IMG/VR virus record: IMGVR_UViG_3300022074_000140
Location: 1 to 37,425 of that record
Source: a virus
Length of the DNA stretch: 37,425 bases
Strand: one strand, 5' to 3'
Within the stretch, counting starts at the first letter, position 1. The number at the start of each line of letters is the position of its first letter. Below are positions 1-5,338 of the stretch, one piece after another. Below the pieces are notes generated by a model, which saw nothing but the letters and a program-made list of their open reading frames with translations, was not told the origin of the DNA and did no database searches. Made by a program: the position numbers and the translations under genes.

Positions 1-4
1 TCGA

Positions 5-20
5 GGGGGGGTAGCCCCCC
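5..20. other. G/C hairpin at the window edge
   Basis: Six G residues face six C residues across a 4-nt loop. This is a short, very stable hairpin 80 bp upstream of the first gene. It may be the remnant of a terminator for a transcript entering from the left, or part of a genome-end structure. No T-run follows on the plus strand. The window edge prevents a firmer call. Confidence 0.35.
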
Positions 21-87
21 AGCGGTATGGCTCGATGCGGCAGAGGTTACCCGTCCGTGTTCCAGCGAACTTTCAGTTACCGACTCG

Positions 88-93
88 TATACT
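88..93 (+). promoter_or_regulatory. possible -10 box for the left plus-strand operon
   Basis: TATACT lies 6 bp before the first ATG, so a transcript starting here would be nearly leaderless. No convincing -35 box is visible 16-18 bp upstream. The surrounding CGTATACTGTC resembles CGTATAGTGTC upstream of the capsid gene on the other strand (near 24535-24545), which may mean a shared phage promoter. Weak evidence. Confidence 0.25.
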
Positions 94-99
94 GTCTAC

Positions 100-630
100 A
101 TGCCTGACTACCCGCACGATCCCAAGTATCCAGCGTTGCGTCGTTACGCCAAAGGGGAGGCTCCTCTTGCGGCCCTAAGCCATCCGAGGGGTCGGCAGCA
201 TGTAACAAGCGAGCTGAACCGGCTATTGCACATCAACGTTGAGGGCAAGCCTCGATTTACGGTTGACGACCTTGAAAAAATTTGCCAAGACCCTGAGCAA
301 TCTCCGGCCACCCTGATTGCGGCCCGTCGAGTGCTGTCCGCGTGCCGTGATCCTCGTCGGTACGTCAAGGACAAGCATGGCAACGTGTTTGCGGCTGGCT
401 CTGATTCAGAACCTGGTCGCGACTTTGATCGGATTGTTGATCGCCTAGAAGGCAAGCCGACTGTTACAGTTGAACACAAAGGTTCTGCGGAACGCACAGC
501 CGAGCAAGTGCGTAGTGAATTAGCAGGATTAGTTGCTCGCCATCCTGAATTGATGAGTATCTTCCAAATGAAACAGTTGGAGTCCGAGAATGCCGAAGCC
601 GAACAAAGCAGCGATAAAACTGACAATTGA
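100..630 (+). CDS. putative terminase small subunit-like DNA-binding protein
   Basis: This 176-residue charged soluble protein has a helical N-terminal half. A segment near residues 105-130 (DFDRIVDRLEGKPTVTVEH) resembles the linker found in DUF5681-type and other small terminase-like phage proteins, which often carry RLEGKP followed by a TVE-type stretch. If correct, it would recognise packaging sites and stimulate the large terminase encoded at 7237-8709. That gene lies on the opposite strand and is not linked, which is unusual. The gene opens the left operon, and its 3' end overlaps the next gene by 41 bp. The product could equally be another small DNA-binding protein; I see no clear helix-turn-helix. 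Confidence 0.45.
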   Translation: MPDYPHDPKYPALRRYAKGEAPLAALSHPRGRQHVTSELNRLLHINVEGKPRFTVDDLEKICQDPEQSPATLIAARRVLSACRDPRRYVKDKHGNVFAAGSDSEPGRDFDRIVDRLEGKPTVTVEHKGSAERTAEQVRSELAGLVARHPELMSIFQMKQLESENAEAEQSSDKTDN

Positions 631-895
631 TCTGGTAGCCGAGCTGAGCGAAGAGGTAATGACTCTTGACGGCTTGCAGTCCTGCATTATGGGGCTTTCA
701 ATTGGACCTGGTGGCTGCGGGCGTACTGTCCTGGTTTATGACCGTGAGAAGATCATTCAACTGTTGATCAATCGCGATGAAATGAGCAGGGAAGAGGCCA
801 TTGAGTTCTACATGTACAACATTGAGTGCTTGACTGGCATGACTGGCGGCCCGCTTTTTGTGACCCGCTCTGAGAGCATCATGGAGGGCGTGTAA
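590..895 (+). CDS. conserved phage protein of unknown function, 101 aa
   Basis: The central pattern, a GP..CGRTVLVYDREKIIQLLI stretch followed by DEMSREEAIEFYMYNIE, matches a small conserved family I recall from many aquatic phages (vLYDxxKvIxxLmxxxgMxxeeAxEfxxYNI). No function is known to me. It starts at ATG 590 inside the previous gene, with GGAG 8 bp upstream, and its TAA overlaps the next ATG (TAATG). That implies coupled translation. The product looks soluble and cytoplasmic, with no membrane segment. Confidence 0.7.
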   Translation: MPKPNKAAIKLTIDLVAELSEEVMTLDGLQSCIMGLSIGPGGCGRTVLVYDREKIIQLLINRDEMSREEAIEFYMYNIECLTGMTGGPLFVTRSESIMEGV

Positions 896-1125
896 TGGCA
901 GCCAAACGTAATTACCGCAAAGAGTACGATTCGTACCACGGTAAGCCAAAACAGATTAAAAACCGCGTGAAAAGAAAGCAGGCCCGTCGTAAACTGGGCT
1001 TGAAGAAGGGGGATCCTCGCGAAGTTGACCACAAGCGTCCTCTGAGCAAGGGTGGAGGCAACGGTCGTAAAAATTTGCGTGCTGTTTCTCGCACCTCCAA
1101 CAGAAAGAAAGGCTCCCGTGGCTAA
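895..1125 (+). CDS. small Lys/Arg-rich HNH-like protein
   Basis: A 76-residue, extremely basic protein. Its second half carries an HNH-type core: VDH near residue 42, PLSKGG, a conserved N, NLR, then SRTSNRKKG. This resembles compact phage HNH endonuclease-like proteins, which nick DNA and sometimes help packaging nucleases. The minimal domain lacks the usual CxxC zinc pairs, so activity is uncertain; it may simply bind DNA. GGAGG sits 7 nt before the ATG, which overlaps the upstream stop. The end overlaps the next GTG start by 8 nt. Confidence 0.65.
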   Translation: MAAKRNYRKEYDSYHGKPKQIKNRVKRKQARRKLGLKKGDPREVDHKRPLSKGGGNGRKNLRAVSRTSNRKKGSRG

Positions 1126-1276
1126 AAAGAAAAAGGGCAAGAAGGATGCGTGCTACCGCAAGGTGAAAGCGAAGGCCAAGGTCTTCCCATCTGCGTATGC
1201 CTCTGGTCGCATTGTGCAGTGCCGCAAGGTTGGTGCTGCCAATTACGGGAACAAAAGCAAGAAAAAGCGGAAGTAA
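1118..1276 (+). CDS. small basic phage protein, KKDACYRKVK family
   Basis: 52 residues from GTG 1118 (AAGG upstream), overlapping the previous gene by 8 nt. It has a Lys-rich N terminus, then KKDACYRKVKAKAKVFPSAY and ASGRIVQCRKVGAANYGNKS. I recall this pattern as a recurrent stand-alone small protein or repeat in aquatic phages and large viruses. The function is not established to me. Its charge suggests nucleic-acid binding or packaging with DNA. Two Cys residues could bind metal. The stop overlaps the next ATG (TAATG). Confidence 0.7.
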   Translation: MAKKKKGKKDACYRKVKAKAKVFPSAYASGRIVQCRKVGAANYGNKSKKKRK

Positions 1277-1752
1277 TGACTTGCCCGAAGTGCGAGAAGA
1301 GAGAGAAGCAGGCTGAAAACTGTCTTGCCGACTGCCAGCAGCGAAACAAGGCGTTGGAGGCGAAATCGCACCGTCTCCAGCTTGCCTTGACCTGCATGGG
1401 AACTGTCTTGGGTCAAGAAGCACTAGAAGCCGCCTTCAGCACTTCTGAAATCATTTCCGATCTAGGGGTCGTAGAAGCCTCTGTAGAGCCCGATGTGGTC
1501 GCAGTGGCTCCGACATCGCCTAAACCTCCAAAGCCCCGCACAGACGATCCTCGGCCCGCTACAAGGGTAGAGGATTTGTTTGCTTATGTACCCCCACTTT
1601 TGACGGTTGATTTCTACACAAGAAGAGAAGCCGTAGATTCTGTGCTTTTTGGTGTAACCTCTTGGGATGAATCGGTCGTAGTACCGTCACCAGGTGCTTT
1701 GTGGTTAGGCACATTCGGTTTAAATTTGCTTGAGAGGCGTAAACGTGGCTAA
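1276..1752 (+). CDS. unknown protein with N-terminal CPKC and PEP-CTERM-like tail
   Basis: The 158-residue product starts at ATG 1276, one base into the upstream stop. An open frame extends further upstream, but the TAATG overlap and the GGAAG motif fix this start. It begins MTCPKCEKREK, followed by a Cys-containing helical segment that may bind zinc or form a coiled coil. Next come a Pro-rich linker (about residues 80-100) and a globular end. The last 23 residues have the order VPSP, a hydrophobic stretch, then RRKR, which resembles a PEP-CTERM sorting tail. No signal peptide is present, which argues against true exosortase sorting. Function unknown. Confidence 0.6.
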   Translation: MTCPKCEKREKQAENCLADCQQRNKALEAKSHRLQLALTCMGTVLGQEALEAAFSTSEIISDLGVVEASVEPDVVAVAPTSPKPPKPRTDDPRPATRVEDLFAYVPPLLTVDFYTRREAVDSVLFGVTSWDESVVVPSPGALWLGTFGLNLLERRKRG

Positions 1753-1969
1753 AAAATCATCGACATCTGGTGGCCTCCGTAAATGGTTCAGTCAGAACAA
1801 GGGCAAGGGTTGGATTGACTGCAAAACCGGCAAGCCTTGTGGCAGAAGCGGTAAAAAGGACAAAAACCGTCCTTATCCAGCCTGTAGGCCAACAAAATCA
1901 CAATGCACTTCTGCTGCCAAGCGTAAAAAAGGGCCAGGCCGTATTTCTTGGAAGAAAAAGGGCAAGTAA
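1745..1969 (+). CDS. DUF5872-like small basic protein
   Basis: 74 residues from GTG 1745, which overlaps the previous gene's end by 8 nt; GAGAGG lies upstream. It begins with AKKSSTSGGLRKWFSQNKGKGW, followed by CGRSGKK, a YPACRP core and a SAAKRKKGPG tail. This order (GGLxxWFxxxW, CGRS, YPxCxP, AxxRK) matches what I remember of DUF5872, found in phages and algal viruses. The product is strongly basic and may bind DNA or metal through four Cys. No enzymatic function is known to me. Confidence 0.7.
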   Translation: MAKKSSTSGGLRKWFSQNKGKGWIDCKTGKPCGRSGKKDKNRPYPACRPTKSQCTSAAKRKKGPGRISWKKKGK

Positions 1970-2259
1970 TGGCAAAGAAAAAAGGCACAATGAAGGGCAT
2001 GTCTGTCAAGAGTGGCCATAAACGGCCCGCCTCAAAGGGTGCAGGCATGACGAAAAAGGGTGTTGCTGCCTACCGGCGGCGAAACCCTGGCTCCAAACTT
2101 AAGACTGCGGTAACTGAGAAGAAGCCAACTGGGTCTCGCGCCAAGCGACGTAAGTCTTACTGCTCTCGATCCGCAGGTCAGATGAAGATGCACAACATCA
2201 GTTGCTCAAAAACTCCGAAGAAGCGTATCTGCGCTGCTCGTAGACGCTGGAGGTGTTAA
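1969..2259 (+). CDS. DUF6321-like small basic protein
   Basis: 96 residues, starting in a TAATG overlap. The core GMTKKGVAAYRRRNPGSKL, then TAVTEKKPTGSRAKRRKSYC, SAGQM and a final RRRWRC, matches my recollection of the DUF6321 pattern (MTxKGVxxYRRxNPGSKLxTAVT ... RRKSFC ... KxRWxC). It is very rich in Lys and Arg, with conserved Cys in the second half. It is likely a nucleic-acid-associated accessory protein. The function is unproven. Confidence 0.7.
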   Translation: MAKKKGTMKGMSVKSGHKRPASKGAGMTKKGVAAYRRRNPGSKLKTAVTEKKPTGSRAKRRKSYCSRSAGQMKMHNISCSKTPKKRICAARRRWRC

Positions 2260-2281
2260 ATTGCACGGAAAAGGATGCAAA

Positions 2282-2395
2282 ATGTACGGTAAACCCAAAG
2301 CAAGTGGCAAGGCCAAGCCAGCTCGTCGTCGCCAACAGGCGGCAGCCGCAATCAACATGAAGAAAAAAGGCATGAAGCCTAGAAAGAGGAAGTAA
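2282..2395 (+). CDS. 37-residue highly basic peptide
   Basis: ATG 2282 is preceded by AAGGA at suitable spacing; TTG 2261 in the same frame would add seven residues. The product is almost entirely Lys, Arg, Ala and Gly, with ARRRQQAAAAINMKKKG in the middle. It resembles histone-tail or protamine-like peptides. The TAA overlaps the next ATG (TAATG), so it sits in the same coupled operon as the other basic proteins. The tight overlaps at both ends support a real gene despite its size. Confidence 0.55.
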   Translation: MYGKPKASGKAKPARRRQQAAAAINMKKKGMKPRKRK

Positions 2396-2859
2396 TGGCC
2401 AACTTTAACTCGACACTGGTTGCTGGAAAGGCTGCTAAGTCTGACCCAATCACACTGGGTGCTGAAAAAACGCCTTTGTTGTCAGCGTACGCGCATTTCA
2501 CACCGGATGGAACTGAAGATGCAAACGACACATTGACCATGTTCACTTTGCCAAACAAGGCAATTCTGATGGACATGGTGCTAACCTGTGATGGTTTTGG
2601 AGCTGGAATCAACCTACAGATCGGTGATTCTGGTGACGATGACCGCTACTTGTCGGCACAAAGTTTCAACTCTGGCTCTACCAAGTCGATGATTAGCGTG
2701 CTGCCAGCGATGGCCGGTTACCAGCTTTCGGCAGATACCGCAATCGTGATTAAATTTACGGGCGCTGATATGTCAACCGCCAGTAGTTTGAATGCAATTC
2801 GGCTTTATGCCTCTTACGTCATGCCTGGCTTGAAGCAGTTACCAAGAGATTACATTTGA
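2395..2859 (+). CDS. virion-type protein, distant paralogue of the capsid-associated protein
   Basis: 154 residues, not basic, ending the left operon. Hydrophobic/polar alternation suggests a beta-sandwich. A central block (DTLTMFTLPNKAILMDMVL, then a Gly/Asp-rich IGDSGDDDRYL) lines up by eye with the protein at 22950-23459 (DTITLCRLPSSCRILSVKL, then IDLGL and Asp-rich sequence), the gene just downstream of the capsid gene. I infer a head-decoration or similar virion role. AGAGGA precedes the ATG. The last 21 bp overlap a convergent gene on the minus strand. Confidence 0.55.
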   Translation: MANFNSTLVAGKAAKSDPITLGAEKTPLLSAYAHFTPDGTEDANDTLTMFTLPNKAILMDMVLTCDGFGAGINLQIGDSGDDDRYLSAQSFNSGSTKSMISVLPAMAGYQLSADTAIVIKFTGADMSTASSLNAIRLYASYVMPGLKQLPRDYI

Positions 2860-3111
2860 TTTGAGTTCGTAAATTGCTACGACGGCAACTTTGGGTATGG
2901 CGATTACATAATCAAGGGTGTCTAAATCTGGCTTCATAGCCCCGGCAACGACCAAGCAGTCATCGTCTTCGTGGACAATGAGTCCGCACTGCCAGATTTC
3001 CTGTGGCTCTGGAAGATCGTTTTTCTCTACTTCTGCATTTGGGACTGGTTCGCATGAGTCAACCCATTGAACCAGAGCAGGTCTTATCTCCGCTCGACTG
3101 TTGCATCCCAC
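2839..3111 (-). CDS. conserved phage protein of unknown function, about 90 aa
   Basis: The recognisable part begins RPALVQWVDSCEP and ends YVIAIPKVAVVAIYEL. Its layout (a V.W.DS start, then GLIVHEDDDCLVVAGA, then IPK..V..I) matches a small conserved phage family I recall without a function. The start is uncertain. GTG 3111 is used here. ATG 3180 would overlap the phosphoesterase by 97 bp, and ATA 3087 would form an ATAA overlap with its stop, mirroring the ATGA/GTGA overlaps elsewhere. It is the last gene of the long minus-strand operon. Confidence 0.55.
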   Translation of the reverse strand: MGCNSRAEIRPALVQWVDSCEPVPNAEVEKNDLPEPQEIWQCGLIVHEDDDCLVVAGAMKPDLDTLDYVIAIPKVAVVAIYELKSNVISW

Positions 3112-3851
3112 TCTGGTGCAGTCATCCTGCTGACTCTTTTTCCCAGGTTTACTTCGCCCACTACGATTGCTGCTCCCCATTGGGTGACATCCTTTCTTGA
3201 CATGTACTCAGGTTGTTTGTCCCCAAATCCTATGGTTCCAGCGTTAGCAAAGAAATGCGGCAAGAGAACCTTAGCAGACCTTTTGGCCTGGGTAACGTTG
3301 ACTGGCCTATGTGTGTGTCCACGCACTGACAGTCGCCATGAGTGGGCTCCAGTCGCGTAGTTGACTTGCAAACCCTCCAGCTCGTCACTGTTCACGCCTG
3401 CGTCAAACCCGTGAAAGAACTGGACTTGCCCTAAGTTGTAAACGCATTTAGCAGACTTTTGGTAGGGGTATTGAGCCCAACGCCGAAACTCTTCTCCAAA
3501 CACAGCGTGGTCGTTCCAGTGGACTAATGACCTCAGTCCTGCTGGCACTCTTCGCGGGTCTGGCTTCTGAATGTTGTCGTCATGATTGCCCAAGGTCCAC
3601 ACGCAAGTGGGGTCGTATGTCTGGTCTCTACAGTCAGTAAGAAAAGCATGCGCAATTTGATACTCTTCGTAGAGATCGTGGTGTGCCTCAGAAGGATGAA
3701 CAGAAGCAGCCTCCCCATCAAACAAATCGCCCAAACACACTAAGTGCGTGGGCTGATGTTCTTGAATTTTACTGAGTAGCCAAGACTTTCCAGCCTCGCT
3801 TGTATACGGGCTGTGTACGCAAGAAAAGGCCAGGAACTTAGCGGTTGTCAC
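3084..3851 (-). CDS. calcineurin-like metallophosphoesterase
   Basis: 255 residues from GTG 3851, which overlaps the preceding small gene as GTGA; an in-frame TTG at 3884 is less likely. Metal-binding motifs appear in the expected order: CVH at 11-13, GDLFD 41-45, GNHDD 88-92, HGFD near 146-149 and GHTH 177-180. The family hydrolyses phosphomono- or diesters, including nucleic acids, with two metal ions. The first motif is normally DxH, but here the Asp is Cys, so one metal site may be altered. The context beside lysis-type and structural genes does not define the substrate. Confidence 0.85.
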   Translation of the reverse strand: MTTAKFLAFSCVHSPYTSEAGKSWLLSKIQEHQPTHLVCLGDLFDGEAASVHPSEAHHDLYEEYQIAHAFLTDCRDQTYDPTCVWTLGNHDDNIQKPDPRRVPAGLRSLVHWNDHAVFGEEFRRWAQYPYQKSAKCVYNLGQVQFFHGFDAGVNSDELEGLQVNYATGAHSWRLSVRGHTHRPVNVTQAKRSAKVLLPHFFANAGTIGFGDKQPEYMSRKDVTQWGAAIVVGEVNLGKRVSRMTAPEWDATVERR

Positions 3852-4323
3852 CACTTTTGTCCGCGTGACTTGAGCCAGTCCCAAGCGTATCGTCCGGTTG
3901 CTGCTCCAAAGATGTAGGAGGAGAGGACGACGGCAATGACGGTTCCGATGTCTGACATATGGTTTTCCTTAACTTCTTGAAAGAGAGAAAGACTGCTAAC
4001 GCTGCCAGCAGACCACTGGTGATCGCTGCTGGCAGTATAAGGACTTGATCGTACTTCTGAATCGTGTAGGTCAGAAGGACCATCCCGATGCCCACTAAGA
4101 AGGGCAACTGCCCCCGCAGGGGGAGCATAAGCATTCTGCTGACCGTCATTAGAACCAACCCACCCAGTATGCCGATGCTCCCAAGCCACACAAGGGGACT
4201 CAAAGCTGGATCGACTTGTGCTACATCCGGCAACGCAAAGTGCGATGATGGCAAAGGCAATGATTGCCGCTGGCAAGAAGATGAGAGTAAGAACGGAACG
4301 GTAACAACAAGGTCCGTCCTCAC
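3838..4323 (-). CDS. multi-span membrane protein, possible holin or lipoprotein, reading frame suspect
   Basis: The GTG start overlaps the previous stop as GTGA. The 161-residue frame has three hydrophobic segments, at about 44-66, 75-93 and 95-116, then a Ser/Pro-rich tail. In the alternative frame, 4300-4217 reads as a clean lipoprotein signal (a long Leu/Ile/Ala run ending LCVAGCSTS), while the annotated frame there looks like a Ser-rich shadow. Two compensating single-base shifts would join that signal to VDPALSPLVWLG. Either the sequence carries indels or an Rz1-like lipoprotein overlaps here. Position after the 71-residue TM/coiled-coil gene suggests a lysis cassette. Confidence 0.45.
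   Translation of the reverse strand: MRTDLVVTVPFLLSSSCQRQSLPLPSSHFALPDVAQVDPALSPLVWLGSIGILGGLVLMTVSRMLMLPLRGQLPFLVGIGMVLLTYTIQKYDQVLILPAAITSGLLAALAVFLSFKKLRKTICQTSEPSLPSSSPPTSLEQQPDDTLGTGSSHADKSGDNR
3848..3958 (-). CDS. 36-residue single-span membrane protein
   Basis: ATG 3958 has AAGGAAA just upstream, and its TGA overlaps the phosphoesterase GTG by 4 nt. The product MSDIGTVIAVVLSSYIFGAA is followed by a short WDWLKSRGQKW basic tail: one membrane helix with a positively charged end. This size and shape fit a pinholin-like or accessory lysis protein, but nothing proves it. The gene lies entirely inside the 3' part of the 161-residue reading frame at 3838-4323, so one of the two may be shorter than drawn. 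Confidence 0.5.
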   Translation of the reverse strand: MSDIGTVIAVVLSSYIFGAATGRYAWDWLKSRGQKW

Positions 4324-4535
4324 TGCAGCTCCAACTTCTCGAGCCGGGACAAAATCCGTTCTTGCATCCGGGTAATCGTTTCCAACTGAGAAACCGTAAC
4401 AGCCTGCGTAACATTGAGTTCATTGATCTTTTCCTGCTGCTTATTGAGAATGCCGTAAAGGCCAACAACGAGCAGGACTGTGGTACACAGAATACCGCCC
4501 CAGTCTCGGTTCGACAGCTTTACGACGTTGCTCAT
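4320..4535 (-). CDS. small membrane/coiled-coil protein, spanin- or holin-like
   Basis: 71 residues with one N-terminal membrane span (about residues 13-31, GGILCTTVLLVVGLYGIL) followed by a charged coiled-coil-like helix rich in Gln, Glu and Leu to the end. This topology fits an inner-membrane spanin subunit or a small holin-type protein. The start ATG overlaps the upstream stop as TGATG, and its own TGA overlaps the next GTG. No sequence motif proves the role. It sits at the head of three consecutive small membrane genes. Confidence 0.55.
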   Translation of the reverse strand: MSNVVKLSNRDWGGILCTTVLLVVGLYGILNKQQEKINELNVTQAVTVSQLETITRMQERILSRLEKLELQ

Positions 4536-5074
4536 CAGATGACCTTGCCGAGAACATCGACATCGGTAGGACCAACGGCTGCGGTTTTAACCAGGACTAA
4601 AACCTGGTTGTTGCCGTCAAGATCAAAACTGTGAGCGTCTAGGTCTGAAAGGGTGTACTCGAAGGATCCATCACTGATATCAGTAGAAGCATCAGAGAGG
4701 GTGATATCAAGGTTACCAGCCTTGTTAACGATCTGCTGCCACGCTCCGACTGTACCCGTGTTGGTGGTCTCAGTATTGTCTTGCTGACCAGCGGGGTTGA
4801 CTGACCGGCCAAAGACTTGCACCACTGGATCTGTACTCATCGAGCCACTGTCCGTATATCGGGCAGCAAGGCGTAGAGTAGTGCCGTATGGAATGGTCAT
4901 AATGACGGGGGTGCTGCTCAGAGAGTCAGAGTACGGGTTTGGCGTACCAGAGTTGTCCTGAGATTTAGCGTCGTCATTGATGACTTGCCAGAAAGAAGTA
5001 AGTTGGCAGGGGCGGGAGACCTCAGATCGGTCGTTGATTGCCACTGCTGCTGCGGTTGTTGTTCCAAGAGCCAT
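4535..5074 (-). CDS. putative structural protein, 179 aa
   Basis: Rich in Thr, Ser, Asp and Gly with short beta-like stretches (VIMTIPYGTTLRLAARY, VVQVFGRSVN). No membrane span or catalytic motif is visible. The composition and position between the Bbp19-like gene and the lysis-type genes suggest a head or tail decoration or fibre protein. I do not recognise a family. ATG 5074 lies 10 bp downstream of the preceding stop, and the stop overlaps the next start. Confidence 0.5.
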   Translation of the reverse strand: MALGTTTAAAVAINDRSEVSRPCQLTSFWQVINDDAKSQDNSGTPNPYSDSLSSTPVIMTIPYGTTLRLAARYTDSGSMSTDPVVQVFGRSVNPAGQQDNTETTNTGTVGAWQQIVNKAGNLDITLSDASTDISDGSFEYTLSDLDAHSFDLDGNNQVLVLVKTAAVGPTDVDVLGKVI

Positions 5075-5083
5075 GATTTATCC

Positions 5084-5338
5084 TCAAAATCCAAGTGGAT
5101 CATACGAGTCAGAAGTAGAGGGGTTTGCAAGAAGACGGCCTTCTGGCTGCACCCGATCAAGAATATACGCGAATGCGTCCCTCAAACCCGCACGATATGC
5201 GGTGTCTTGGGAATCGCTGCCAATACCAGAGTTTAAAAATCCTGTTCGTTGACACAAGTCTTGGAACACGACTGCCCCGTCCTCGGAAGCGAAGAGGCGG
5301 CGATAAGCATCTGTAACTTTACTGCTGTTGTCGGACAC
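5084..5338 (-). CDS. Bbp19-like phage protein
   Basis: 84 residues from GTG 5338, overlapping the portal gene's end by 20 bp. The pattern AYRRLFASEDGAVVFQDLCQ, then GF, then TAYRAGLRDAFAYIL matches the small Bbp19-like family often found beside portal genes in podovirus-like phages. It is presumed virion-associated; no biochemical function is known to me. It looks helical and soluble. Confidence 0.7.
   Translation of the reverse strand: MSDNSSKVTDAYRRLFASEDGAVVFQDLCQRTGFLNSGIGSDSQDTAYRAGLRDAFAYILDRVQPEGRLLANPSTSDSYDPLGF

Noticed and set aside
144-626. 160-residue minus-strand frame opposite the first gene
   Set aside because: Ser/Arg/Cys-rich antisense shadow; the plus-strand frame has overlaps and a plausible family segment.
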